DNA of 64,000 nucleotides. Source: Lineus longissimus (taxonomy: Eukaryota; Nemertea; Pilidiophora; Heteronemertea; Lineidae). The notes below the pieces were generated by a model that saw only the letters and a program-made list of their open reading frames with translations, did no database searches and was not told where the DNA came from. This document shows positions 46,633-61,765 of this stretch, piece by piece (positions within the stretch are counted from its first letter, which is position 1; the number at the start of each line of letters is the position of its first letter). A program made the position numbers and the translations under genes. The DNA lies in assembly GCF_910592395.1 (NCBI RefSeq), contig NC_088311.1, positions 5,086,501-5,150,500 on the forward strand, in the 5' to 3' direction.

Positions 46633-49600
46633 TTTTAGCTCCCGAGACAATTTTGTTAAGCAAAATCGCTGGGGTAACCTCTAATGCATACTGCGTTATT
46701 CGGTCCTTCATCCTCAACTATGAGGGAAGTTATGAAGACGACGACATCGTTAAACCTGTCGAACTAACATCGTCATATTCATACTCTTTAAAACTAAATT
46801 GGTAATTACCGCACTGTCGGACTGGATTTGGTCAACATCACGAAGCATACTTCAGCAAATCCGATTACTGTAATAATTATATAGGGTCTGCCTTATTGAT
46901 TAATAATAATATTTATCTGCTCGTGTAATTAAGCAGCCTGCTTACCAATATTTCATCGTAATAAATGTATTTGAAAAGCGACCTCGAATCTATGCGTTAT
47001 CATTCTAACGGCCATGTGTACAACAATGCTTTCGAAGATGAGATTATTGATCCGCTGGTAGCGAGAGTACTTGACGTCACAGCTGCTTCATTGCTTCTGT
47101 TTGTCCTGCACGATGTCACTGTACAGCCAATGTATACATATCTGAAGTGTACAGTGTCGAGCAGCATCCTTAACCATCTTTTTCATCAGTCTCTTACTTG
47201 TTCAGGATTCTTAGGGATCTTCTTTTCTTTGGAATAATGCGGCGGGTGAGAAAGGAATTTTGCTGTTCTGAATAAGGTAAGTGTCCATTTCAAGATTCCT
47301 TTTATCAGTTGCTGCAGACCTCTCAGAACTGCTCAACAGTGCACTCAATTATGCCTGTTTCAAGCTCAAAGGCAATGCAAGAAAAGAAAACCGATATCTG
47401 ACTGACTTCGAGAATGAACATGCTCAACTAGAACAGTTAGTACGCACAATATTCTTGTCCGATTTATCGCCATTTACCATTGACACCAAAACACTCTTTT
47501 ATCAATAATTTATTATGAAAGGAAAAACATTGTGATGGGATCGACCACTTCACTCATGGGGTATCAAGGTGCGTCAGCTGATCAAAACCAGCTGGTGCTC
47601 ATCAAGTCAATGCCATGCGATCCCGTTCGTTGTTCGTTGTTCCATAGCATTTCTATCAACTCCGAGAAAAAATTCAATAATCCTATACGTAAAATCTTGA
47701 TAGGAGATAGGTAGAATATGAGCGGTTACTTCCTTCAGTGGTCGGCATTTTCATTCTGATGGGATCGCAGTTGTTGCTGTTTATGTCGTTTGGTCGGAGT
47801 CTCGTCTGCCGATTCTCTACATCAGCTTTCACTGTTATCTTCCTCTGCGTAGACATGAGTATGTTGCTTATTGTACTAGTACATATACTTTCGTTTGAAG
47901 GAAGGACGTATCAGATGGAAAGGTTTAGGACAGTTAAAGAAACCTTTGAATTGCCATTGAGCGTCAACATTAAAGCTTACAACTGTAAATTAACGCGGAT
48001 GATATGCGAATGTAAGGATTATAAGCGAATGTTGATCCGTATGTTACCAGAGGTTCGACTTAATGTCAAACGAATATTTCTTATCAGTTCAAACAACAGT
48101 GTCATGACAAATTTGTCATGATACATCTCGTTCGATGAGCATTCATATGACAGTTATATAATATAATATTCTGCTTTAAAGAAAATCCTTTCATCCGAGT
48201 ATATGTCATGGTTTGAAACAAGATCTTTTATGGGAGAGTGATATGCGAGCAGACAACCTGACGTTGCCGCCAACGGCGTGCCGACACAAATTTTACATTG
48301 AAAAGCTTGTGTTGAGTGTATCCCTTCAACGTATACAATTCCAGAGTCAACCGTGTTTTCGGTCACGTGGGCAAGTAATCATTAACATGCATATTCTGCT
48401 TGAAGTTTAGACTGACTGACAACTCCATTAGAAGCGCAGAGGGCGTCTCGAGTAGACGCCTTTCGCCGTCGCCATAGTTTCCGGATGTGTCTGCGCCATA
48501 CAGCTTCCTGCTGTCTTCATTATCAGAGAGGCAGATCGCTTCAGTCAAAGGCTTCTTTCGACCCCTTTTACGCGCTTCATGAAATTTGGTCATCATATTG
48601 AAGTTTCTCAGCTATAATGGCGTGATATGTCTTCTGCGTCTCGTAGTATGTTTGGGGAAACCCAAGCATTGCCAAGTAGGTCTAAATGCGTCATGGTATA
48701 CATGTGTATGAGTCGCAACAGCGCCTCTGGCATGCTGAGCATCAAAAAGGGCAACATGGATTTCTGTAAGCAATTGTAATATTTGATCCCTCATGCCCCT
48801 TGGGCTGAACTCTGGAATTATTGCGACCTCCTCACGTTTGCGATCTGCTATGCGATATTTTCCTCACCTCTTTCGTCGCCTTGACCCGAAAAAAGTGGGA
48901 AGCAATATCCCAACAAAAAAGATTTTGGAAGAGGATATGCAAAGCGACAAAGAACACCATTGAGAGCACCTCTCACCTCTCCCACTATCCTTACCAATTA
49001 AGGGCTCAATGCCAGCGCTCACTCAGCCTTTCACGAAGGGAGGGAGTGAAAGCAAGAGGCGAATTCGACCGGCGATCTAGAAAATCAAGATGTCCCAAAC
49101 TCGATAACCTCCTGAACTGGAATGTATACGCGTCACACTGTATCTAGAAAATACCTGGATTTAGAGCTCTACCCGAGCACATCTACTAAGCTCAAAAAGG
49201 CGCTTTTCGTTCTCCTTACTCCATAAGTCATCGCTTATAAATCCTCCGCAGTGATTTCCGAAAAGGCAAAAACCTTGTTGCCGATTTTTTTATTGGCTTC
49301 TCCTGGTAATCTCATTAACCGCAGTTGCCCGCCAGATTAAGCTGTGCGTGGAAAAGCAATATTATTAAGGATAGCTTAGTTTATAAATGTCATGATGAAT
49401 ATGATAATAATAACAATGTAACAATATGAATTGATGATAAATCGCCTGACTACACAACTAGTGTTTAAAGTAGCCAGTGACTTGATGTTGGACATATACA
49501 GGTATCAAGGATTTTGTGCAGAAACAATAACAGACCCGTCTTCATAAAATGAACATACACGGCTCCCTCTATCCCAGGCCTCTTGTTACAGTCAGTAAGC

Positions 49601-51778
49601 ATGGTCCCAAGAATAATTCACCTCGTCGGCGCCACGTTGGAAAATATCGACACTGATATCGATAGGAGAAATGCTTCCTTCTAGGGGGAGGTTTCAGCGC
49701 TTGTTTGGCCACCAGAGACGCGTTAAGCCCTTCACAAGTAACAACGATACCAAATCTGTCAGCCAATGTCTTGAGGGGAATGACGATATAATATAGGGGC
49801 ATAGACTGTGAATGAATTCTAAGGAACTCTCTAGTTGAGATTTGAATCGACCTTTCTGCATACGTAAGAATATCGAAGCTTTGACCATTATTACTGAGTT
49901 TGATTATTATTTTCCCTCAAGAAATCAAATAATTTCCGCAAATTTTATTGTCGGCGACAAATCAAACTGTGCGATGGATTTGCGATGATCTGTACTTGCT
50001 ACGACGCTGAACCTAATGCGAATTGCTAGAAAGACTATTGCTGTAAACCCTATACATGTACATTTCATGTACGTATATGTGTCTATGTACGGATATCAGC
50101 TTCATGTTCATTCTACAAGAGCTAAGGCTGTTGACCCAATCGAATCGTTTAATAACGCTATAGAACGATATAGATTACTTGCCGGCACCAAATTCCGATA
50201 TTTTTTTTCTCGTTTGCCGGATCAATCTGCAAATCCTGATACCTTTGTGGACTTACCCGGAAGCTGTGCAATTTATACTGACATTTCTCACACTAGGAGC
50301 TCCTTTTCTTCGATTAGCTGTCGGAGCACCATGCCCAGTGGACAGATGTTGGGTTAACATGGGCCTTTGATCCGTGTGACACAAATTGAGTTACCGTTAA
50401 TGTGGATGAGATGGCATTCAGGACTGCTGGATTGCTTTTTAAATCATCTTTCTGGAAAGCGCTTTATATACTTTACCTACTTTGAGGGTCATTTTCAAAC
50501 AATTCTGTCGGCAACAACACGGATTAATGGTATCACGATGTGTAAACATTCCGTAATGATGTAGGCCTACTGTTACTAACTCAGATTGATGGTATCAAAA
50601 ATGCATAATGTACCATTATTAGAAAAGGGATCATTCTTTGGTGCTAGTCTACTAACTTGTCTACTTATCTTAGTCGACTCCCATTGTTAAAGTCAGTTTC
50701 TCTTTTCAAAATCTTAAAAATGGCTGAAATCAAAACTGTCGATGATGATAGACATTTCGAGAGAGATGTATTTTCTACATTCTCAACTGGTGACTTGGCA
50801 GTATTTACATTACAAGAGGTTGCTTTATACATACTGTCTGAATCCTTCTCTACCAATTGCCTAGTAGTTTTGTCAGTTCCACTGCAGCTGCCTCGGCGAG
50901 CAGATCGCTCCATTATCTTCATGATCAGACCTATGCCACCACCACGGTAAAAGAAACCTCTGCTGACATTGCTTGTACCATGGCAACCAGAAAACCCGCC
51001 ATCAGGGAAGAATCTTAACGTGGTGGCGACATCGGTGCCGCTTTCCTGTTCGCTTGAGGCGCTTCAAGCAGGAGAGTTTCCTAGATGGAATCTGAGATTA
51101 ACATGGAGAAATTTAACATGTAGAGTTGGCGATATTGCAATATGATGATATACATTTGAAACGTCAAACGCTTTAGAAGAAAAAACATTTCCAATAGCAA
51201 GCATGATAAACGTTGTACGTCCTTCATAACTTCATTGTGTCGTATTATTCATGCATGATGTATCATATAGTAATAGTATATGGATAATCAATTGCCAACA
51301 GGCCGCTCTTTGATGAATATATTTCACTTCCATTACAAGATGGCATTTTAAGATATTCAAGTTAACGACAACAGCATCATAAGCATCTGATATCATGATG
51401 GTCTTGGTGTGCCTTCTGATCATACTATGTAATCATGTTGCCGCAAAGTTCCAACGGAATCTCTTCGAAAATTTGGCTAGTTGGTCCAGGATCCCGATGA
51501 CAGGAGGTTATTTTCGAATTTCTCGACTCTAGCCACCTTTACTCTATCGCTCTCGATAAATGATCATCTGGTGAAGTCCCTGGTGTTTATTTGAAGGCCA
51601 GTCAGCTCTGGTTTGCCAAATCCATCATTGTTATCAGCGAGTGAGACATGTAGAGTGGGTAGAAAGTCGAAGTAGTCAACATGCTGTGTACGCATATAAC
51701 TACTGTTGGTATACTTGACGAATGACTGCATGAAAACAAGGGGGCGAGGGGAATGACACAAGGGCTGTATGTAGCGGT
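46633..51778. other. Gene-poor region
   Basis: No protein family, tRNA or element ends recognised apart from a 20-base palindrome (48102-48121). Short open frames occur on both strands at the frequency expected of AT-rich DNA. Confidence 0.5.
48102..48121. repeat. Perfect 20-base palindrome
   Basis: tcatgacaaatttgtcatga reads the same on both strands. Possible dimer-binding site or chance. Confidence 0.6.
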
Positions 51779-51793
51779 GGGGGGGGGGGGGGG
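51779..51793. repeat. Poly-G run
   Basis: Fifteen consecutive G, a potential quadruplex or assembly-sensitive site. Confidence 0.9.
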
Positions 51794-52427
51794 CAGGGCT
51801 ACTGTTCTCCTGAAAAACGTGGTTTTCATTCTTGGAATAAGAATTGTTGTTCTGCCCCTCGACGCAACCAGTAGTTTTCCAAGCCTAATGACTACAGGCA
51901 TTCAATCAAAGGGGAATACTGTTACTTTGTGTATGGCCGCTGCGTTGTGACGGCTCTGATCATTTTTAGACGTGGCCGCCCACGCTACTACATGTAAGAG
52001 ACCTCGTAAGATATAAACCTGATGGAAAAGCAGCCTCATACCAGATTTGGCGATAGTCCGGGATTGTCATGTCGAGATTGAAACTGTTTTGACTAGATAG
52101 GTCGAGAGAAGCCAATAAATATCGAAAAACCGGGTTCTGAAGATACCAGCAGTTGGTACTCTCTGAGCAGTGCGAACTCTTGGAAATAGATGAAGTTTTT
52201 TTTTATTTCTGAGCTTTTGAAAACATAAAAGGGTTTTGCACCCCTTTTTGTGCACCAGGTACCGGTACATTTTAAGTACAGGTATCAAGTTATCATACAA
52301 CCGTAGCTTGGCACACGATCGACTCATTATAGCTTCAATCCTGAATATCAATCTGAGAGCACAGTGTCAAATGCTGTTTTATTATAGAATCTAACAAACC
52401 ATACCTACAAAACAGCACTCCAACACG

Positions 52428-52586
52428 CCCAATATATTATCAAGATTCACCACAACATCCAGCGTTAAATATATCACAAAGATTCACGAGAACAATCCAA
52501 TATCTTCAATATATATGTATCACTAAGAATCACCAGAAAATCAAATATGTTCAGTATATCACTAAGAATTGCGAGGACAATCTAAC
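52428..52586. repeat. Degenerate tandem repeat, about 40-base unit x 4
   Basis: Successive copies share aatatatcac-aagattcac-agaacaatc with substitutions. AT-rich and non-coding. Confidence 0.65.
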
Positions 52587-55500
52587 ATACATAGATTTAA
52601 CGACGCACATAATGTGTGCTCACCTTGCCGTCCACTGACATTGAATACATGTATTACGTTACGTCATCATTTTAAGATTTGACTGACAAAGACTTGTCAT
52701 GCACTCATGCATTGCAGCCAGAATAAAGGCACGACCCTATACTACTAAACATGCCAAGCTGTTTTGTTGACGTTTCATTGGTCAATAGATATGACTTTAA
52801 GCTGGTATGCAGAGTTCGTATTTATTCAGACTTGACGAATAATGCAGATATAATCTCGACAGATAATCGAATCTCAAATTTTGGGGTCGGCGATCAATCA
52901 TTCAGACGCAGTCAGAGATGATAGGCGGAGGGGGTTTATGATCATTGGTTTTAAATTACCAGTTAAGAGTACTCACTGCATCACATACATTGCAGCAGAA
53001 CTCCAAGGTGGATGAAGCTGGCTACCTTCAAAGATTTTCAAAACATCCTTTTCAGAGAGTGTATCGTGACCGGTTACAGGATTTCCTGACTGCTTTGCCC
53101 ATGGTCTGCACACGCCCCTGGGGGCTTTAAACATTATTGTCAAACACAAGCAATTGCGGTTCAGGCGATGAAACATAGCAAAACATGCCGGTTTGAACGC
53201 ACGTATTTGTCATCATGTCATTCTTGTATCAATATCATGGGCAAACTTTTCATTTTAGTTGGTACGATCTTCAATCTTCCCTTTAATTTAGAAATCGCAC
53301 ATTCTGAGCACATCTTCCACGAAGATTGACCATGATAACCTTCAGACGTGACTTGGGTACGTGCAAAAAGGCTTCATATTAAAAAGGACTTTCAAAGTCA
53401 CACCGATATCATTAGGTATGCTGTACTGGTTCATACTGGCAAAAAGAGCATCAACGATTTTAATCCACTGTTGTAGCTTGGAGGATAAATCGCTGTGATT
53501 TTTGAATTTGGATTTCCCATTGGATCTTTCCTAAACTGATCAACCAAGACAATCGTCCTAATACGATAAATCTTCACATTTTTTTCACGACATGCACTAT
53601 TTTATTCCGACGATATTTTCACTCTGGAAAGATTACTAATGATTAACTATTGCCCTAGAGTGAAACTGAATCCATAATGATAGCAAAATACAACTGGATT
53701 TTACTGGTTTTCGTCCCAGAGGAATTGGGAGCTGTCCGTGAGATGCACTCATCGTGGAGGAGATTTCCGCGAAAGCGCCTAGGCCTACCACGATATTACT
53801 CTCCTTTTGCCCGAATCGTGGAGATCTTGTGTCGAATTCATCTTCAAAAATACGCTAGTTCTTCATCCGGTTGGCAGCGAAAGGGATATTTCCATCTATA
53901 TTCTATGTAAAATAAAGAAAACACTATGCTGTGTCACACTCAGTTTTCACCAAAATTGCGACGAGTCGGCGTTCTTTCTAGTTCAATGATTATCCACCAG
54001 GATCGTTCATAAATATCCTATAACAACCTGACACTGAGCAATCTAATGATTATGATCATTACGAAAGTTGTAAGTGTCGATCCGGGTATTCTCAGAGGAG
54101 GTTGGTCGTGTTGCACTCAGCTTGGCTAATGTATCGCAAGTGTCGCCGACGATCAAATTAAAAGGCACCGGTTTCCGAAAGCTTCGTGGCATACGAGTCT
54201 CGGTGACGATTACCATTCTGAGATCGCCGATAGCATAGGGCAGTAACCTCTGTCAGGGATAATTAGTTCATTGCAGCTGCTGCATGATTTCTTAATTATT
54301 TATCTGATGTTCATGTGTATATTGTCTGTGCCTGTAAAAAGGTGTGTAATCCTCAGAAGCTGTAGGATCATGATATATATAGGCAAGTCTTTTAACTAAA
54401 AGAGGTACCGAGTTGCATTCCTCAATCCATCTGTTAAAAGAATGGCCGCCTTGTGGTGCATGACGGGCAAAACAGAGATTATATTAAACGACAACCACAA
54501 CCACAACAAAATGAAAACGAGGCCAACCAAATATTGTCGCTCGTTTCCTCGGTGTTTTTTGATCAAATTAGCACCTAATGATGTACATACTTTTAACAAG
54601 TTTTAAGAGAGTAAATTGATAAGTATTTCGAAATTAGAATGCTACTCCTGCCACCTTTTTGTAAAGGAAATTCACATCGATGTCTGAATGGTAAAAAGAA
54701 AATAATGAGCCGACCATTTGATCAGATCATGATGAAAAGCATGGAAAGCAGTGATGGAATCATCGAGTACGTGTCATGTACATATGTCGTAATGTTAGAA
54801 CGAATGTAATTAAAGCGGTAACAACTTATCTACTGTAAATTTAAAGTTGGTAGCTTATTAGATTCATGTCGAGCTATAAATAGCGAGATAGAAGTAGATT
54901 TGGAAGTTTAGGATGCAGGGCGGGATCGCATTTGAGTTGAAATCTTCTCAAGTGGCATGCTTCGGAACGCCTTTTCTTCATTGAATTATTGTCTTCATAT
55001 AACATGGGTATGACACTTTCATGAAGCTTTGATGCCACACTCCATTATTGTTTGTGGTCTCGGAAGGCAGGGAGCTTAAAACATATGAATTGGAAATTAC
55101 ATAATTGCGTATTTACACTGAAGCATGTTTTAAAGGCAAAGGGGTTGAACGGCTATCCTAATTAGTTCCTTCCGGGCGAGTCTTGTCAATTTATGGAGGC
55201 CAGCTTAGGTCTGTTAAATGGTCAACCGTATCTTTGTTTCATCACGGCCCCGATGGATCTGGGCTTTTTGGCCATTCCCAGCATCACCGGACAGCATGCC
55301 AATATCATATGTACTACCACGGAGTTACAGCTTATGGAGCGAAATGGAATCATTGCGCAATGCAGACCATCTTGTCAGGTTTGGATTACCCCCTGCGCAA
55401 CGAGCTTTTTATAGAGACGATAATGCAATAAATAAGTACTCAGTGCCGGGAATAGGTCCAAAGAGTCAGTGCCGTAATGGCCTTTCAGCACCATCACGGA

Positions 55501-56817
55501 GCACAATAGATAAATATCAGGAATAACCAAGAAGTGGTTAAATCGATGGCGCGATGGCTAGATGGCATACAGGTGGCGGATTATGACGTACACGACACAT
55601 TCAAGCAGAAAAGTACGTGTTTTAAAGGACAAAGCGTCCTGGCTGATCTGACGTCACTCTTTCCAGTCAGTTAACAAGCTTTGGTCTCTTTTGCATGCAG
55701 TTAACCTCTGAAATGGACAAATTAATCGGGACAAGAAGAAACTTCACACTGGCCGTGTTTCTCAAATGCAAATGAAGCTAGGCTTGAATTCCGATTCGCA
55801 TGCGTCTGCCTCTGCTGTGATCCAATAACGTGTGAGATGATCGATCATGAATTGGGCAACCAAAAAGTAGGCAAGAAGAGTACATGTAGCATGCCAATTG
55901 CGAAATTACTTATCAATGGAATCTCTTGAAACTTGCCACAGTTATGTTCATCACTTACATGTAGTGTTAATTTGATATTGTAAATATGGTACCCTTTGCT
56001 TCCGCAGGGAATTTTCTTTCTTAATTGTTTTGCGAGGACAATCACGGCATGTCCACTAAAGGAGCATCTCAAATAAAAAAATAAAGCCATCAGTTTCACC
56101 ATCTAAATTTCGTATTTTTTAAATATGAAGGCGGCTTCATCATATCACGACACTCCCCCAACCTGCGATAAAGCTCATCCACTATGATAATTCATTCGAA
56201 AAATGGTGATGTTTTTCATCTATACGGTATCTACGGTGTTCGTGGTTGACAGGTGTTTTATGTGTCCATTTGACAACAAAGTGATTTTGCCCATATGTGT
56301 TCTTGTGCTGGTTTTCAAGCTGCCTGTAATAAGCCTGTGAAGATGTTATATCGTGTTACTTGGGAGGGGAGAAGTTTCAAGAAAAGACTTAATACAGTAT
56401 ATTGTATTTTAAGCCTCTAAACTGATTTCAGATGCTCCTTAGCTATAGCACAAGGCCGGGCGAGTATCTATTTTCTTGAAACTCTCTCACGACACAACTT
56501 TGGCTACAGCTGTCTCACGTTTGCTGAGTTCGAAAACAAGACACAGTGGGTTATGTAAAGTGAACACAAACTATCATAATGCTCAATAAATTGATTACCC
56601 AACATGCCCGATTGGTGTTATGTAATTGCTGATGATGTCTTATATTCGTATCGCCATGATGTTGGTTTGCACTCCCTTGGATTGGAAAATCAATTAGCAG
56701 GACCCCGTTGCATTTGTTGACATGAGTGTTATCCTTGACGACGTATGTATAATGATTCGAACACAACTATCTATACCTACATATATCTTGGTGTACCTGA
56801 GACAGTTATAAAATGTG
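52587..56817. other. Gene-poor region
   Basis: Nothing recognised. Around 55183-55526 three plus-strand frames are open together for about 75 codons, which I take as chance. Confidence 0.5.
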
Positions 56818-57445
56818 AAACAGTGGAGCAGAGTGACATAAAAAAGTGGCACGACAGTAGATACGTCAAAGTAGAGTAGAACGGCAAGGTAGCCGACAAG
56901 GAGAGTTTAGAGGCACAGCGGAAAGTAGTTTGGCCAAGTACATCATAGAGCGACACGGTAGAGACGAAATGTAGAGTGCAGAGGAACGGCGACAACTAAA
57001 CTGGTACGGCGAGGAGACATTAAGTAGAGCGGCGCGGTACTGAAGGGGAGGGAAGACTAGAAGTAAAGTGTAGAGGCACAGCACAAGTAGAGTGGAACTG
57101 CTTGGGAGACGCAAAGTAGAGTAGCATGGGTGGGGCGGGCGACAAGTCGATTGCAGAGCCACGGTGACAAGTAGAGTGGAACGTCTGAAGAGGTGTCAAG
57201 TAGAGAGGCAAGGGCAGGGTGGATGACTTGTAGAGTGCAGAGTCACGGCCACAGGTAAAGTGGAACTATATCGGGTAGACGTCACGAAGAGAAATACGGC
57301 AGTGACGGCAATTAAAGTGCTGAGGCACGGCGGAGAGGAGTGGTAGGACGTCGGGGTGACGTCCCAGCCTAGAGTGTCACGACAAGAGATACGTCAATAA
57401 GTCAACTAGAGCGCAGTGGCACAGGGGCGGACGACTATAAGCAGA
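56818..57445. repeat. Purine-rich degenerate minisatellite (AGTAGAGTGGAACG type)
   Basis: About 600 bases made of diverged copies of motifs like agtagagtggaac, gtagagtgcagaggcacggc and gacaagtagag. The plus strand is strongly purine-rich and the minus strand pyrimidine-rich. The minus-strand open frames rich in Ser, Leu and Pro are by-products of this bias. Confidence 0.8.
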
Positions 57446-60400
57446 GTGGTCCAACCAGATCGCATGTGTATACGTTCTATCCTGGGACAACCCTCAAATC
57501 CGATCTCCATGAATTCAGTAGTGCCGGTAGGTCATTCTAACGTAATTTTTCCTTGCATGGCACTGTGTTTCCTGCATGACTATTTTTTTGGAGCGCCCTC
57601 AGTTAGTCAATGAGTGGCTCAGTTTTCAGTTCTTGTTTTGTTCAGGAAGATACAACCATCCCGATTCCGATATTATGGTTAATTAAAAACTTTATTAAAT
57701 TTGATTTGAGGCCGGCTAAATGCTAGGAGAAGACGAAAAAGAATTACCTAATTGAAATACAAAATGTGTGAATGCCCAACATCGCGCCCATGCTTTATAA
57801 CTGGGTACTATCTACATGTATTTGGCATTGGAAATGAATTTAAATTAAGAATAAATGCGCTGATGCAGAAATCTTCCTTCGATATATAGAAAACACGTAC
57901 TGAAACCAGAGACTATTATAAAAAGTATTCTGGTTCCTTTCTTGACATACCATATTGTACAGGAATGATCGACATGATATGTTGATCCAGCGTATCCCCC
58001 AAAGAAAGGAGACCTGAAACCCGCATCGCAATCTCTTCACCCCATCCTTTGACCTTTGCCAGGGAGTAAGATTCTGGTAACCATGGCTACCTCCTACCAA
58101 CTAAAAAGATATCTCAGAATACGCACATGCAGCCCTGTTCTGAGTTATATTCGTCACTTTGCCCTTTGCGCTGATTCCGAGGGCCGCCGTCAAACCTTGG
58201 TGACTGTCGTCACACACAATACTAGAAGTCATTGAAAGGCAGTCATACGGAGTACTTTATGACACGGGAAGATGAACATTATCAAATAGCTTTTTTAATT
58301 TAATTGTTTAAATGAAAATTATCAAATATAACTGCTTTAGGAATTATTTGACCATCTATCTTAACTTTCTTAAACCAAAATAAGAGATGTGACTTATAGT
58401 GTTCACGGGATAATATACGCCAGTATCTAGGCATGTCAACGAAGAAAAAGGCTGACACCTCGAGCAAATATCACATTTCAAATGTGGAGTTCTGTCCCCT
58501 CACTGTACTTCACACGGTCGGCTTTATACCACGTCAACTGCTACGTATACTTGTTCATCTGCTATTACACGTAAATATGCCTTCACCTTGCCAGGAATTG
58601 TCCTCTCAGTGGACATCTTCAGAACTGGGTCACACGCCTCTGAGTAATTTCTCAAAGGATTAAAATGTCGGATGCTAATGACTTTAGCTGGCTTACATTT
58701 TAATATTTTAATCGCATGGTGGAGAAGTGGATTTCATACTTAGCTATATTTAGATCGTATAAGCAAGTTATCCATACCTATCAATGGTAAAACATAAATG
58801 TATTGGTGATCATGATATATTAATATCTCGCATCAATAAATGATACCGGTTACTGCTGACTGATAATGCGCCTGGCCTTGCAGGATTTTTACGAAGTGAA
58901 CGCTTTACAATTAGCGTAGCCAATACTCTTTGCTTGAACTTTCTGCCCTAGCCCTAAGGGGAAGATAAGGGTTCCATCTGTTTGCATAACCTGCCAGCCA
59001 AAAGTGGTTACAATTTTCCATAAACCGGTTCACAAAAAATAGGGCTAATGTTGGCGGAGTGACAGCCATCGATATCCAGGCAAGTCTTGACGATATTGAA
59101 CTCGAGCGGACGGATATCCCGAGAAAATGTTACATTTCAAAGAGGTATCTTTGTATCAAGTCATATCGTGCGAAACACACGGAAATTATTGCTTATCACA
59201 CCTTACACTTAATTCCCCGCTATAGTACTCCCTTGATGAGATGTAAAATCCTTGGTGGTCAATGTGCCTAATACGTTTTGCAGAAATATCATGTTTCGCG
59301 TGGACTTGCTCATCTTCATCATTTGAAAATTAAGCTAAATGGCCTACTACCGCTACAAAAGTCATCGACCTCTATATTTTATGCCTTCATGCTTAATAGA
59401 TTAATTGCTTGCCAAGAAGTATCGATTCTACTCGCTGAATAAATCTTACATCTCATTGTTTCTCTATGTTTGAAATCAATGCCTGCTTTCGAGTGCATTA
59501 TTAAAGGGCCATTTACCGCATGCGCACACGGCTTGTGCGAGAGTTGTGGCTACCGACTAGCTACGTTGTCATGGTAACTGATTGAAATATGAAATTCTGC
59601 TGAATCTATATTGAAGCAACTTTTTCCCAGCATATCTGCCCGTTCGTACATAGGTATGAAGCATATAGCGTTAAAAAGATAGTGAAGGAAACCGTTCATG
59701 GCTCGTTTAACCCTTAAAAGGGCACATAAGGCATGAATTTGGTAGGGCAGATCAGATTACCAAAATACCAACATATATCTCTGCTATTTCAGAATACATT
59801 GTGACTATTTGAGCTAGGACAATGAAAATTCTTACCTTTCCAGAATTGGACAGTTCATGACCAAGAACGAGGTATTTGAACCGCAATACTGACCCCTTTT
59901 ACCTCGCCATATCAGTTGTTTTGCGAGCAGTACCTTTTTTTCATGAAATGGAGTACATGTATAGAAGTTGTTTTGCGTCACCCGTTATATAGACTTTATC
60001 GTCAGAGCTGTGTGTCATGGTTATGAATGAGTAAACAGAATCGGTGCATTCAGTTTGTATAGTCGAGTATACGTCAATATTTAATGACTTACTAGTAATA
60101 TTGATACAGTCATTACTTGAATGATTGACTGAAGTAACCGCGGTATTTGAGATGTGCATGACGAATAAGCCTTGGTCAATGCTGAAAAAACTCCAGTTAT
60201 TTTCATAGAGTGTCCCCCGGGTCTAGACTCGGCCAGCGGCTGGCTTCAAAATGGGTGTAGCCAAGGTCTCTCTATAATCAAATCTCTGTTATATTTCTCC
60301 CTTAGTGTAGAGTCATGTAACCACGAATTAGATTAATTTTTTCTGTAACTAAGATTTTTCATCTTACCCGTAACATATGTATACGACGGTGTTGATGCAA

Positions 60401-60950
60401 ACTGTGTAATGTATTGAATATTTGCAGCTTAAAGGTTCAGATGAAGGCAAAATTTACACCAGCAGGTTAGTTGCTAGCGCCACGAGTAGCTGTTGTCTGA
60501 ACCACTTCAAACCACCCTAAACATATGCCACAAGATAGAGTCCCTTTAACGTAAATTTAGATGTTACTCTTTCTATTTTGATGCATTAGTCGCGACCTGG
60601 ATATTTGCTCATAAAATGCATTGTACTACGGAAATTCTCCTACCTGTCCTGATTATTCGATATTGAAGGATCATCCATCATTGGCAATCTATGGCGTCAC
60701 GACTTCCCAGGTCGCATTAGCCTGGAACGACGCCACTATAGCAACCGGCAAACACAGCTCCCGGGCATAGCTTTCTTAGATTTCACTTTCACTTTTATTG
60801 TGTAGCCAAAAAGTTAATTTCTATTAGTGGTCTGTCGGCCCTCCCCTACTGCAAATTTGTCAGTGCCTTTGCATCTTAAAGATTTTTCTCGGCCAAGGTT
60901 TTAAGATTGTGAAAAAGCTCTGCCAGGTGCCTGCAAATTTGGGTTGACCG
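57446..60950. other. Gene-poor region
   Basis: No recognised genes or element ends. Confidence 0.5.
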
Positions 60951-60993
60951 GAAAATTCCGGAAAATTTAAAATTCCGGAAAATTTAAAATTCC
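60951..60993. repeat. 17-base tandem repeat, about 2.5 copies
   Basis: Unit attccggaaaatttaaa repeated head to tail. Confidence 0.8.
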
Positions 60994-61765
60994 TTTTTCT
61001 AAGAGTGCGCGCGGTAGAGGAGCCAGAAACTCTCAGCACATTTATCATATCAGTCAATGTTAATATGATTGACATGCCCATATGTCGTCGGCTAACCGCC
61101 TTAGGTCATATATCAACTATCAGTTGTATATAGCTTTCCGAATCGGCGATCGATGAAGTCAAATCTTATGCCTTCAATCTCACCGGAGCACAACACAAGA
61201 AGGCCATTAGTTAGAACACTCTAGGTTATTCTACTTCATGGGGGGGGGGGGATCGAGGTCTAGGGCTCTGCATCACTGGTCCGAGTTGCTGGATGTGAAG
61301 AACCACCCTGAACATTATGTAAGGCCAGCTGTTCGAAAGGGCAAGGTAGGGAACGAGGAGGGAAAATGAAATCAAAGCTTTTAACATTGGTGCCGATGCA
61401 CTGTGAGATACATGACGTAGTAAAGACACCTATCGGTTTATCTGGCCCACCTGTCTCCTGTCTATAGTCTCTCTTTAAGAATAATGAAATCAATCTTTTT
61501 TTTGCTGTTGATAAGACAGCGGTAGATGAGACGCCTATTGAATCATGACTGTGACGTGTTGATGATAGTTTCCTAATGAGTAGAGGAGGTATCTGATTCT
61601 TTCGACAGTTGCTAAAGCTTAGCATGCCAAGTTGGATTATCTTAAACTGAGACGTTCTTGACGATTTTAGATTTTCATACACCGTACATATTTCTGGTGT
61701 TCTTTGTTCGAATAGATGATCCATCAGTATCAGAGTACGTGAAAAAAAAGGTTCGGTTTGCTGAA

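Noticed and set aside
55183-55526. Three overlapping plus-strand frames open together
   Set aside because: Simultaneous openness in all frames points to stop-poor sequence; no product resembles a known family.
56866-57211. Ser/Leu/Pro-rich minus-strand frames
   Set aside because: They are produced by the pyrimidine strand of the minisatellite.
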